Assembly (NCBI GenBank): GCA_002359075.1 | Contig: DEQA01000060.1 | Coordinates: forward strand, 1 to 40,237 | DNA from: Planococcaceae bacterium UBA3378 | GTDB taxonomy: Bacteria > Bacillota > Bacilli > Bacillales_A > Planococcaceae | Length of the DNA stretch: 40,237 bases | Direction: 5' to 3' | Shown: one piece after another, positions 16,541 through 23,841 of the stretch | How the letters are laid out: each line of letters opens with the position of its first letter | Position numbering within the stretch: the stretch's first letter is position 1 | Position numbers and translations under genes: made by a program | The notes under the pieces: model-generated | The model's input: the letters and a program-made list of their open reading frames with translations, nothing else | Database searches by the model: none | Told to the model about the DNA's origin: nothing

Positions 16541-17737
16541 ATGAGACAGTTAGTAGAATTACAAGTAAAACAAGCGGCGATTAAAGACCTGACAAACGGC
16601 AAACCATTACTATTAAAAGACGCAGTAGAGATGCCGGAAGTGACGATTGAAGAGGGCAGCCTGCTGCACCTTGTCGATAAAAACGGCGGCTATATTGCTA
16701 CAGGCTATTATGGTGCGCAAAATAAGGGCATCGGCTGGGTATTGACGCGTAAGGAAAAAGAAACGATCGACAAGAAATTTTTTGCAAAGAAACTAAAGGC
16801 AGCAGCAGAGAAGCGTGCGAGTTTCTATGAATCTGAGGATACGACAGCCTTCCGTGTCTTTAACGGAGAAGGAGACGGCATTGGCGGTTTGACGATCGAT
16901 TTCTTCAATGGCTTTTACATGGTGAGCTGGTATAGTGAAGGCATCTATTCCTTCCGGGAGGATATTTACGAGGCACTGAATGAAGTGGTAAATACACGCG
17001 GTGTGTATGAGAAACTGCGCTTTGATACAAACGGCCAATATGTGGAGAAGGATGATTACGTATCGGGGGAAAAGGGAGACTTCCCACTCATCGTTTTGGA
17101 AAACGGCATGAGCTTTGCGGTTGATTTAAATGATGGGGCGATGACAGGGATTTTCCTTGACCAGCGCAATGTCCGCAAAGCATTGCGTGATCACTATGCA
17201 GAGGGCAAAACGGTGCTCAATACCTTTTCCTATACAGGCGCGTTTTCTGTAGCCGCTGCTCTTGGCGGAGCTGCCGGAACGACAAGCGTGGATTTGGCAA
17301 AACGCAGCCTTCCCAAAACAATTGAGCAGTTCGCAGTGAACGGCATCGATTACGAATCCCAGGATATTAAAGTGATGAATGTCTTTGATTACTTCAGCTA
17401 CGCGGCGCGGCATGACCTGAAGTTTGATGTCGTCGTACTGGATCCGCCAAGTTTTGCACGGACAAAGAAAATGACCTTCAGTACAGCAAAGGATTATCCG
17501 AAGCTGTTAAAAGATGCGCTGAAAATTACGAATGAGGGCGGCATGATCATTGCTTCTACGAATAACGCCAGCTTCAATATGAAAAAATTCAAAACGTTTA
17601 TTGATAAAGCATTCAAAGAAACAAATAAACGCTATAAAATTCTGGAAGAGCATCAGCTGCCGGAGGATTTTCCTGTCCCGCATAACTTCCCTGAGTTTAA
17701 CTATTTAAAAGTTGTATTTATCAAAGTAATGGACTAG
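16541..17737 (+). CDS. Class I SAM-dependent rRNA methyltransferase, RlmI/YwbD-like
   Basis: A 398-residue 23S rRNA (cytosine-C5)-type methyltransferase. An N-terminal PUA domain (about 1-80) is followed by a small linker domain and a Rossmann methyltransferase. The SAM motif is NTFSYTGAFSVAAALGG (near 226) and the catalytic motif DPPSFAR lies near 305. Length and layout match RlmI of E. coli and YwbD of B. subtilis. AAGGATGA precedes the ATG. A 62-codon gene follows after 12 nt and probably shares the transcript. The exact cytosine that is modified cannot be deduced. Confidence 0.87.
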   Translation: MRQLVELQVKQAAIKDLTNGKPLLLKDAVEMPEVTIEEGSLLHLVDKNGGYIATGYYGAQNKGIGWVLTRKEKETIDKKFFAKKLKAAAEKRASFYESEDTTAFRVFNGEGDGIGGLTIDFFNGFYMVSWYSEGIYSFREDIYEALNEVVNTRGVYEKLRFDTNGQYVEKDDYVSGEKGDFPLIVLENGMSFAVDLNDGAMTGIFLDQRNVRKALRDHYAEGKTVLNTFSYTGAFSVAAALGGAAGTTSVDLAKRSLPKTIEQFAVNGIDYESQDIKVMNVFDYFSYAARHDLKFDVVVLDPPSFARTKKMTFSTAKDYPKLLKDALKITNEGGMIIASTNNASFNMKKFKTFIDKAFKETNKRYKILEEHQLPEDFPVPHNFPEFNYLKVVFIKVMD

Positions 17738-17749
17738 GGATGTGACAAG

Positions 17750-17938
17750 ATGAAATATAATAAAACAGTGATGACAAAATTAATCAATCAACACCGGGAG
17801 CTGCATGATGAGCTGAAGAAAATCAAAGTGGACATGGGCCTCGAAAAAAACCTGGCGATTAAAGCGCTGTACCATTCGGTAGTCGCGGAGAGCGGTCCGT
17901 ATATGCAGGAATACCAGGAGCTGGAACGCCGTCAATAA
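17750..17938 (+). CDS. Small hypothetical protein behind the methyltransferase
   Basis: A 62-residue charged, largely helical protein that I do not recognise. It has a Lys-rich N-terminal half with heptad-like spacing (LINQHRELHDELKKIKVDM) and no membrane segment or signal peptide. The ribosome site is weak (GGGATGTGA). It starts 12 nt after the rRNA methyltransferase and is followed by a good terminator, so it is co-transcribed with it. The context suggests a role linked to RNA or ribosomes, but this is only an inference. Confidence 0.65.
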   Translation: MKYNKTVMTKLINQHRELHDELKKIKVDMGLEKNLAIKALYHSVVAESGPYMQEYQELERRQ

Positions 17939-17945
17939 ATAGAGT

Positions 17946-17982
17946 ACCTTGCTTTGCCATCATGGCGGAGCAGGGTTTTTTT
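17946..17982 (+). terminator. Strong rho-independent terminator
   Basis: Arms CCTTGCT and AGCAGGG with inner GCC/GGC pairs, followed by seven T. It ends the methyltransferase/small-protein unit. Confidence 0.85.
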
Positions 17983-18214
17983 GTGAAAACGATGCAGCAG
18001 ACTAAAAATATATGAAATCCATGCAGGTTTCTGCTGTGGTTAAAAAGAATCAATGAGAAACGTCCTGTTTTTATCTCTTCTGATTAAACTGTTCAGCATA
18101 TAGCCACTCCATAACCATGTCCGTTATAATAAAAATGAATTTTTTTAAAAAAATGGAAATAATTCTGCCCTTTGCTTCAGGTAGGCACTGTGTAGTAAAC
18201 GAATGGAGGATTTT

Positions 18215-18994
18215 ATGAAAAATCGGCTGGTGCTTGATAGTGAGAAAGTATACTATGGATTGTGTTTAGCAGCTAGTTTCTTTGTATATGTGGCGCTTTT
18301 TATTTCGATTATTGGACTTTTCTATATTCTATTAGCCTTTTTCATTACAGTTGTGCTCCACGGATTGGCGATTGGGCAAATTCAGAATAATGCGGTGAAG
18401 GTGACGAAAAAGCAGTTTCCCGACATTTATGGAAGGGCTGAAAAAATCTCCAGGGACATGGGGATGCCGGTTGTACCTGATATTTATATCACACAGGAAG
18501 GCGGCATTTTAAATGCTTTTGCGACAAGCTTTTTTGGCAGGAAATTTGTTGTTCTCTATGCGGATATAGTGGAAATTACAAAAGAGGGACATGTAATGGA
18601 GCTTGATTTTGTCATTGCCCATGAGTTGGCACATATCCAGCGAAATCATATTACAAAAAGTCTGGTCATCCTTCCTGCCCGCTGGATGCCGTTTCTCGGA
18701 AAAGCTTATTCGAGAGTGTGCGAATATACCTGCGACCGAATGGCAGCTGCCTATATTCAAAATACGCATGCCGGTGCCAATGCACTGACAATTTTGGCGG
18801 TTGGCAAAACATTGTGGAAAGAGGTGGATATTTCCGAATATATCCGGGATGCAAAAGCTGAAGGCGGCTTTTACGCCTGGGCGAGCCACCTGATGTCTAC
18901 ACATCCTCCGCTGCCTGTTCGCATTGAACGGCTGTATCAATTCCACCATGAGGTGAAGAAGGCTGCCTTTAAAAATGCCGAGCTGACAAGCTAG
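18215..18994 (+). CDS. M48 family membrane metalloprotease
   Basis: A zinc metallopeptidase of 259 residues, related to HtpX/YugP-type M48 enzymes that cleave misfolded or specific membrane proteins. Two transmembrane helices lie near 13-32 and 36-55. The HELAH zinc motif is at 136-140 and the third ligand E170 is in RVCEYTCDRMA. A C-terminal STHPPLPVRIERL segment is typical of the family. I start at ATG 18215 because GGAGGA lies immediately upstream; the ATG at 18203 overlaps that site. It is a single-gene unit ended by a bidirectional terminator. Its substrate is unknown. Confidence 0.88.
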   Translation: MKNRLVLDSEKVYYGLCLAASFFVYVALFISIIGLFYILLAFFITVVLHGLAIGQIQNNAVKVTKKQFPDIYGRAEKISRDMGMPVVPDIYITQEGGILNAFATSFFGRKFVVLYADIVEITKEGHVMELDFVIAHELAHIQRNHITKSLVILPARWMPFLGKAYSRVCEYTCDRMAAAYIQNTHAGANALTILAVGKTLWKEVDISEYIRDAKAEGGFYAWASHLMSTHPPLPVRIERLYQFHHEVKKAAFKNAELTS

Positions 18995-19013
18995 CCTGTC
19001 ATAGTTGAAAATG

Positions 19014-19058
19014 AAAAAGGATGCAAGTTGCCTGTAAGAGGTAACCTGCATCCTTTTT
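19014..19058. terminator. Bidirectional terminator between convergent genes
   Basis: A 12-bp perfect stem (AAAAAGGATGCA / TGCATCCTTTTT) with a partly paired inner loop. The A/T tails serve the M48 gene on plus and the methyltransferase on minus. Confidence 0.9.
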
Positions 19059-19074
19059 GGTTGGAAAACAGCGT

Positions 19075-19773
19075 TTATTTCGTACAATAGTAAATCCGAT
19101 AATCAAGCTCATCCTGGTACTCCAGGTTAAGGTTAAAATGCTCCGCCATGACTTCATACAGCTCAGGGGACATGTCTGTAGAGTGCTGAAAATCAGGTGA
19201 GGATTGAATCGATTTGTTCTTTTTCACACGGATGTTTTCAAAGCCTGCCTGCTTGCACCAATCAATCCAGTCTTTTTTGGAACAAAAGGATTCGAACCCG
19301 TAAAATTGTTTGATCTCTTCTTCAAGCTCTTGTTCGAGGAAGTCATTGACCGTCAGTTCAATTGCAATGAGCCGCCCGCCGTTTCGCAAAACGCGGTACA
19401 TTTCACTAAGCGCTTTTGGCTTATCCACAAAAGCAAGCACGGATTCGCAAACAATGATATCAAAGGACTGATCTGGAAACGGCATTTCCTCTACAGAGCC
19501 GTGCACCAGATTGACAGGCAAACGGTTCCGCCTCATTCTATTAACCGCTTTATCGATCATCACAGGGTTAATGTCCATCCCTGTTACTTTTGCTCCGTAT
19601 GTGGAGGCAAGATATGCGGCGGTTTGACCTGTACCGCAGCCGGCATCAAGCACACGGGTCATTCTATGGATCGGTTCGTTTTTGAAAATTTCCTTTGTGA
19701 GCTCAATACCTCCCGGATGTGCACCGCCCACACCGAATTCAGCGAGAAAATCAAGATATTTGGATTGCTGCAT
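19075..19773 (-). CDS. Class I SAM-dependent methyltransferase
   Basis: A 232-residue methyltransferase of the UbiE/Methyltransf_11 type. Motif I VLDAGCGTGQTAAYLA and the acidic end of beta-2 (VTGMDINPVMID) bind SAM. PFPDQSFDIIVCESVLAFV covers motifs II-III, followed by MYRVLRNGGRLIAIE. ATG 19773 has AAGGTGG five bases upstream and is preferred over a GTG nine bases earlier. It stands alone between a protease and a spore-type small gene, so the context gives no hint of substrate. It could act on a small metabolite or lipid. Confidence 0.82.
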   Translation of the reverse strand: MQQSKYLDFLAEFGVGGAHPGGIELTKEIFKNEPIHRMTRVLDAGCGTGQTAAYLASTYGAKVTGMDINPVMIDKAVNRMRRNRLPVNLVHGSVEEMPFPDQSFDIIVCESVLAFVDKPKALSEMYRVLRNGGRLIAIELTVNDFLEQELEEEIKQFYGFESFCSKKDWIDWCKQAGFENIRVKKNKSIQSSPDFQHSTDMSPELYEVMAEHFNLNLEYQDELDYRIYYCTK

Positions 19774-20013
19774 GAGAGCCACCTTCTTTATTCATTATAT
19801 CTGTATCATATGGATGCTGACAGTGTATGGTTCCATGAGGGAAAAAGAGATTCGTCCCGCCGTCTGCCAACAGGAAACTCGTTCTTTTCCTCTATTGGAG
19901 AGGGATGTATACAAGTAAGCGGACAGCAAAGTAAAGCTCCAGCAGACAACATGAAAGAGGAATGTTAATTTTCTTCCATTTCCCTAAATGTCTAAAATAG
20001 GAAAGAAACAAAA

Positions 20014-20022
20014 CATATACTA
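20014..20022 (+). promoter_or_regulatory. Possible mother-cell (sigma-E/K) -10 element
   Basis: CATATACTA resembles the CATANNNTA -10 element of sporulation sigma factors and lies 43 nt before the start of the Pro/Gln-rich gene, a fitting distance. A matching -35 element at the right spacing is not obvious, so this is tentative. Confidence 0.25.
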
Positions 20023-20056
20023 GTTTGAAGTCCCATACGAGAGGAGGTGAATTGAC

Positions 20057-20437
20057 ATGACATTTTATCCGCCAAACCCCGGAAGAGGACCATTTTCGCC
20101 AAGGTACAGGCAAAATTTTGGTCCGCCGCCATTCGGCAGACAGGGAGGCCCAATGCCTGGAAGTCCATTTAGAAGGCAGGCACCGTTTAATCAGCAGCAA
20201 AACCAAATGGGCAATCCTTACTACAGCCAAGGTCCGTTCGGTAATCAGGGGCAATCGTTCTTTAACCAAAACCAATATGGTCAGCAAGGCCCAGCTGCCT
20301 ATTATCCTAATCAGCAGTTTGGTGCTAGAGGCTTGACCGGCAACCTAAGTAACTTAATGGGGCACGTAGATACTGTGAAAAACGGCGTCAACATGCTCAG
20401 ACAGTTCGGCTCGTTGATGACCTTATTTAGATCATGA
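20057..20437 (+). CDS. Pro/Gln/Asn-rich small protein, YppG/YqfQ(VrrA)-like
   Basis: A 126-residue low-complexity protein. The first two thirds are rich in Pro, Gly, Gln, Asn, Phe and Tyr with short repeats (FGRQGG, FNQQQNQ, PYYSQGPFGNQGQ, FFNQNQYGQQG). A short conserved-looking C-terminal helix follows (LMGHVDTVKNGVNMLRQFGSLMTLF). This layout is seen in Bacillus YppG- and YqfQ/VrrA-type proteins, several of which are linked to spores or the cell surface. No signal peptide or membrane segment is seen. A very strong GAGGAGGTGA site precedes the ATG. The family assignment is uncertain and no function is claimed. Confidence 0.75.
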   Translation: MTFYPPNPGRGPFSPRYRQNFGPPPFGRQGGPMPGSPFRRQAPFNQQQNQMGNPYYSQGPFGNQGQSFFNQNQYGQQGPAAYYPNQQFGARGLTGNLSNLMGHVDTVKNGVNMLRQFGSLMTLFRS

Positions 20438-20458
20438 GCCCGTTGAAAAGTTTTTAAG

Positions 20459-20485
20459 AGACTTGCTGCTATGGCAAGTCTTTTT
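20459..20485 (+). terminator. Terminator of the Pro/Gln-rich gene
   Basis: AGACTTGC and GCAAGTCT arms with a 7-nt loop, followed by a T-run, 22 nt after the stop. Confidence 0.85.
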
Positions 20486-20495
20486 GAGTAGGTGG

Positions 20496-20537
20496 AGTCG
20501 CGGGGATTTCATTGAAAACCGCGGGTAAATTAGTAGG
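20496..20537. repeat. Two-copy 21-bp tandem repeat (CGCGGG core)
   Basis: Two adjacent 21-bp units start at 20496 and 20517, each with CGCGGG at unit positions 4-9 (CGCGGGGA, then CGCGGGTA). A third unit is not recognisable. The period and core match the repeats at 24947-25030 and 25276-25338. The repeat starts about ten bases past a terminator. Confidence 0.5.
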
Positions 20538-20629
20538 AAAGGCATTATCAATATTTTATATAAATACCTGATCTTTTTTTCAGATATACATTCGCTTGGT
20601 AAGGACATGCTTCTTATAATCAAAAAAAT

Positions 20630-20652
20630 CCCTCAAGTGTCCTGCTTGAGGG
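20630..20652 (-). terminator. Terminator of conserved hypothetical gene
   Basis: CCCTCAAG and CTTGAGGG arms with a 7-nt loop. Seven T follow within two bases on the minus strand. Confidence 0.85.
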
Positions 20653-20659
20653 CAAAATG

Positions 20660-21142
20660 TCAGCACCAGACAATGACAGCAGACGGTGTTGTCTGCGCGG
20701 GAATACTGCGGGTGCTGGCCGTATAGATGACGATCAGGTTGTGGTTTGCCGGGTACCGTGTAAACGGCTGCCCATTTCTCGAAACAATGGCGGTATATGG
20801 TGACAGATTTAGCTGTAGCTCTCCGTCACTGCTGACGAGCTGGTTGTCGAAATAGCCTACCTTTACATTTTGGTACGGACTTTCCTTGACGATCACGAGC
20901 GCCTGATACTGCGGAGGATAAATAAGAATGGCAGGCGCATCGCCATCATAGTAGCCCGTGACACGGTCACCGGTTAATACCATCGCATGATCAACAAAAT
21001 AGGTCGTAGGGGATATGACAAAGTTAACAACTTCGCCCTGCTCATTTTGGACAGACATCAATTGATAGCAACCGCTGCCGTTACCTGCCGCAAAGTCTTC
21101 GATTGCCATCACTATACCGGAAAAAGAAAAGAAATTCACCAC
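20660..21142 (-). CDS. Conserved hypothetical protein (beta-rich, cytosolic)
   Basis: A 160-residue protein from GTG 21142, chosen because GGAGGG precedes it by the right distance; the longer frame to 21187 has no site. It reads like a small beta-strand protein: FFSFSGIVMAIEDF, then YQLMSVQNEQGEVVNFVIS, YFVDHAMVLTGDRVTGYYDG and LIYPPQYQALVIV. The alternating strands and the Gly-Asp turn suggest an OB- or SH3-like barrel in the N-terminal half. There is no signal peptide or membrane helix. I have the impression that similar proteins occur in spore-forming Bacillaceae, but I cannot name a family. No function is proposed. Confidence 0.75.
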   Translation of the reverse strand: MVNFFSFSGIVMAIEDFAAGNGSGCYQLMSVQNEQGEVVNFVISPTTYFVDHAMVLTGDRVTGYYDGDAPAILIYPPQYQALVIVKESPYQNVKVGYFDNQLVSSDGELQLNLSPYTAIVSRNGQPFTRYPANHNLIVIYTASTRSIPAQTTPSAVIVWC

Positions 21143-21273
21143 GTTGATCCCTCCATTTACATTTCCATCCTTTCTAGGATTATGCACAGAAAGCAGGTTC
21201 GGTACTACTGAAAAAGGAAAAGAGTGGTTTTTGTTTTTCCTGGCATATCCTATAAAAAAGAAAGGATGACAAC

Positions 21274-21897
21274 ATGTCTGTACCTTTTCCGGTCAACATC
21301 GCTACCTTTATAATGAGCGGCGGTCCGAAGAAGACGATTTTTATTCCCCAGGTCGTTCAAATGTTAAATGAGCAGCTTGAATTATCCATTAATCAGGCAA
21401 TCCGTAAGGAAACAGAGGTGATGATTGCACAGCAGGAAGGCGAGATGGAAGATGCCCCCGTAGAAGAAATGCTTGGCACGTATGAACTGAAAAATAATCA
21501 GCGCAATGTTTTAAGCCTATCACTCAGCAATTATACATACCATGCGCATGCTGCACATGGTTTAACAATATTAAAATCACTGACTTTTGATGTGGAGAAG
21601 GGGAAAAAATGCAGCCTCGGCAGTTTGTTCAAGCCGGGAAGCGACTATGTGAAGCAGCTGTCTGCGATGATTCGAGAGCAAATAAAAGAACGAGATATAC
21701 CGCTTATCAATGAGTTTACTGCGATTCGGCCAAATCAGGATTTTTATGTAGCCGATAAAACAATTGTTATCTATTTTCAACTGTATGAGCTGACACCGTA
21801 TGTTTACGGCTTTCCGGTGTTTCCGATTCCTCTCTATGAATTGCAGGAAATCATCGATGAAAAGGGACCGCTTGGACGGCTGGCGGAAAATAATTAA
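21274..21897 (+). CDS. DUF3298 (RsiV/PdaC-like fold) protein
   Basis: A 207-residue protein with the DUF4163/DUF3298 arrangement found in the extracellular part of RsiV and in PdaC-type proteins. The N-terminal portion is a helix plus strands (INQAIRKETEVMIAQ, SLSLSNYTYHAHAAHGLT). It continues into the DUF3298 portion (FDVEKGKKCSLGSLFKPGSDYVKQLSAMI ... NQDFYVADKTIVIYFQLYELTPYVYGFPVFPIP). There is no signal peptide or anchor, so this form is probably cytosolic or spore-located rather than an anti-sigma factor. AAAGGATGA precedes the ATG. The fold call is good; the role is unknown. Confidence 0.82.
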   Translation: MSVPFPVNIATFIMSGGPKKTIFIPQVVQMLNEQLELSINQAIRKETEVMIAQQEGEMEDAPVEEMLGTYELKNNQRNVLSLSLSNYTYHAHAAHGLTILKSLTFDVEKGKKCSLGSLFKPGSDYVKQLSAMIREQIKERDIPLINEFTAIRPNQDFYVADKTIVIYFQLYELTPYVYGFPVFPIPLYELQEIIDEKGPLGRLAENN

Positions 21898-21920
21898 CAG
21901 CTCATATCAAACAAACATGC

Positions 21921-21959
21921 AAAAGGCCCGGTTTATGTGTGAATAAGCTCGAGCCTTTT
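21921..21959. terminator. Bidirectional terminator between DUF3298 gene and SDR gene
   Basis: AAAAGGC and GCCTTTT arms with a long partly paired loop, serving the convergent genes on both sides. Confidence 0.6.
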
Positions 21960-21980
21960 AAGCTTGTAGAAAGAGTAGCG

Positions 21981-22937
21981 TTAAGGAGAACCGATCTGCT
22001 TGGCACCAGCTTGTTCCTTAATCCATGCTATCGTTTCCCTTAAACTATCCCACCTATCACGTAATGGTACGGTTCCTAACGCCTTTTCAAGCTTTTCACT
22101 ATTAAGGATAACCGGGGTGTAGGCTAGATACATCATCTCTTTTTGTTCTCGCATAAAGCGGGAAAAGACAGCTAAAAATGCAACCATTCTGTATGTTGCT
22201 GATTTTAATTTTTTTTGGTAAGAGTAGTGGGTGCGCAAAAAATCCTGCAGCTCATCGCCTGTCATTTTCAAACACCCCGGAATGTTCCAATGCTGACAGT
22301 GACACGTTTTATCCAAAGATAGCTCAACCGCTGCCTTTGCTGCATCAAGTGTATAGGCAAACTCTCGTGTAATATCCATTCTGCCGAGAAAATAGGCATT
22401 TTTATTCTGGATAACTGCTTGTAAAGTACTATATAAAGCTGTGTTTATGGCATAGGGTCCGAATAAATCAGGCATATGCAATATTAAATAAGGAACATTG
22501 CTGCTTTCGATCTTTTTTGCCATTAATAATCGAAGCTTACCTTTTTTAGTATGCGGAAGCTTAAGAGCATCTTCATTCACTGGGGAAGTTGCTTTGCCAT
22601 AAGCGTAAATATTGTCAATCATGACAAATGTCCCCTTTATCGACTTTGCTGCATCCAATAGATTTTGCAAACAGGGGATATGCTTTTCCTCCCATTGTTC
22701 ATAAGGGAAGCTCACTGCATGGATAATGAAGTCAGCCCCGTGGACGGACTGAAGCAGCTCCTCACGTTTCAGAACATCTCCAGCAATATAATTTACGAGA
22801 GGGTTGCTGCTAAATCTTTCTTTTAAATGCTCCAACGTTCTAGCAAATGCTATCACTTCAATCCCTCGGGAAGTCAGCTCCGTTACTAAAGCATATCCCA
22901 TTCCGCCGGTCGCGCCAGCAACGAATACTTTTTTCAT
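21981..22937 (-). CDS. NAD(P)-dependent epimerase/dehydratase-like SDR
   Basis: An extended short-chain dehydrogenase-like protein of 318 residues. The cofactor motif GATGGMG (8-14) is in the first strand-turn, and GADFIIHAVSFPYEQW follows in the usual place. The central YxxxK region is not obvious: the segment IDNIYAYGKATSP has Tyr and Lys but an atypical spacing. The enzyme may therefore be an atypical SDR (NmrA/SDR_a type) rather than a true epimerase. AAGGCGG precedes the ATG. It lies downstream of a TetR gene, with a copy of the same operator in front of each, so it is probably induced by the TetR ligand. The substrate is unknown. Confidence 0.8.
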   Translation of the reverse strand: MKKVFVAGATGGMGYALVTELTSRGIEVIAFARTLEHLKERFSSNPLVNYIAGDVLKREELLQSVHGADFIIHAVSFPYEQWEEKHIPCLQNLLDAAKSIKGTFVMIDNIYAYGKATSPVNEDALKLPHTKKGKLRLLMAKKIESSNVPYLILHMPDLFGPYAINTALYSTLQAVIQNKNAYFLGRMDITREFAYTLDAAKAAVELSLDKTCHCQHWNIPGCLKMTGDELQDFLRTHYSYQKKLKSATYRMVAFLAVFSRFMREQKEMMYLAYTPVILNSEKLEKALGTVPLRDRWDSLRETIAWIKEQAGAKQIGSP

Positions 22938-22956
22938 ACAAACACCGCCTTTTTAT

Positions 22957-22971
22957 TTAACCATTGGTCAA
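22957..22971. promoter_or_regulatory. TetR operator copy 1 (before SDR gene)
   Basis: TTAACCATTGGTCAA is a 15-bp near-perfect palindrome (one mismatch) centred on T, located 20 bp upstream of the SDR start. The inverse form of the same element lies before the tetR gene at 23580-23594. Confidence 0.7.
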
Positions 22972-22991
22972 TTAATGAGGAAAGAGAAGCT

Positions 22992-23567
22992 CTAGCTTTT
23001 ATCTAGAGCTTTCAATAAAAATTGTGCAAAATGAGCAGCAGCCTCAGCAGCTTCGGTATATGTTTTTACCCTGCCTCGGTAGTGAGTTACAAAACCGTGA
23101 AGCGCCATAAAGGCTGCATAAATAGTAAAGGGCGTCAATGTATTGCCGCTTAACAGCTGCAGTGTTTCTGAAAATTTATTATAACTTTTATTGGAGGAAT
23201 GCTGTGTTAGCGGGTCGGTATCTTCATCGCGCATCATGAACATAAACTCATATTGGCTTTGGTGATCTAATCCAAATTCTATAAAGCCTAAAAATACTTG
23301 TACTATTTTATCATCCGCATGCCCTTCACTTCCTAAAGAGACATCAAGCTTTTCGTTCAGTTCATCGAAATAACGTTCCACTACGGCATAAAATAATTCT
23401 GCCTTGTTTTTGAAATGATGATAGATCGCTCCGTGGGTACAACCTAATTCCTGCGCTACCGCACGCATTGATACTTTGTGGAAATCCTTCGTTAAAAACT
23501 GACGGTTTGCCGTCTCCACAATGGATTCTTTCGTTAACTCTTCCTGAGCCTTTTTCCTAGCTGCCAT
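22992..23567 (-). CDS. TetR/AcrR family regulator
   Basis: A 191-residue repressor. The N-terminal TetR helix-turn-helix (about 10-57) contains VSMRAVAQELGCTHGAIYHHFKNKAELFYAV. The C-terminal ligand-binding domain has no diagnostic motif. AGAGGTG precedes the ATG. It is followed after 54 bp by the SDR gene on the same strand. The palindrome ACCATTGGT occurs before both genes, which points to autoregulation plus direct control of the SDR. The ligand is unknown. Confidence 0.9.
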   Translation of the reverse strand: MAARKKAQEELTKESIVETANRQFLTKDFHKVSMRAVAQELGCTHGAIYHHFKNKAELFYAVVERYFDELNEKLDVSLGSEGHADDKIVQVFLGFIEFGLDHQSQYEFMFMMRDEDTDPLTQHSSNKSYNKFSETLQLLSGNTLTPFTIYAAFMALHGFVTHYRGRVKTYTEAAEAAAHFAQFLLKALDKS

Positions 23568-23579
23568 ATTACACCTCTA

Positions 23580-23594
23580 TTGACCATTGGTTAG
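23580..23594. promoter_or_regulatory. TetR operator copy 2 (before tetR)
   Basis: TTGACCATTGGTTAG shares the ACCATTGGT core with the site before the SDR gene, in the opposite orientation. It lies 12 bp upstream of the tetR start, so a bound repressor would block its own transcription. Confidence 0.7.
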
Positions 23595-23841
23595 TTTAAA
23601 TATACAGGATACATGCCAGTACATTCAATACTGTTTTTCATTAAAATCAGAAAATTTTGTTTAAGATGATTAAACGAGTATAAATGGGAAAAGAAATCCC
23701 TTATTAGAGAGCAGTTTTTTTATCATGCTACATAAAAAATATTAAACCATCACAACATAATTTCTCTATCTTTTGACAAGCTAATGCTTAAGGATCGGAT
23801 TGAAATGATGTAGTAAATAATAACAGGGGGAGGCATAAGCT

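Noticed and set aside
18509..19087. 192-codon minus-strand frame antisense to the M48 protease gene
   Set aside because: It is the complement of a clear coding gene, runs through the bidirectional terminator, has a composition typical of antisense frames and shows no domain.
19204..19968. 254-codon plus-strand frame opposite the SAM methyltransferase
   Set aside because: It is Cys/His/Phe-rich and lies antisense to a gene with clear SAM motifs. No domain is visible.
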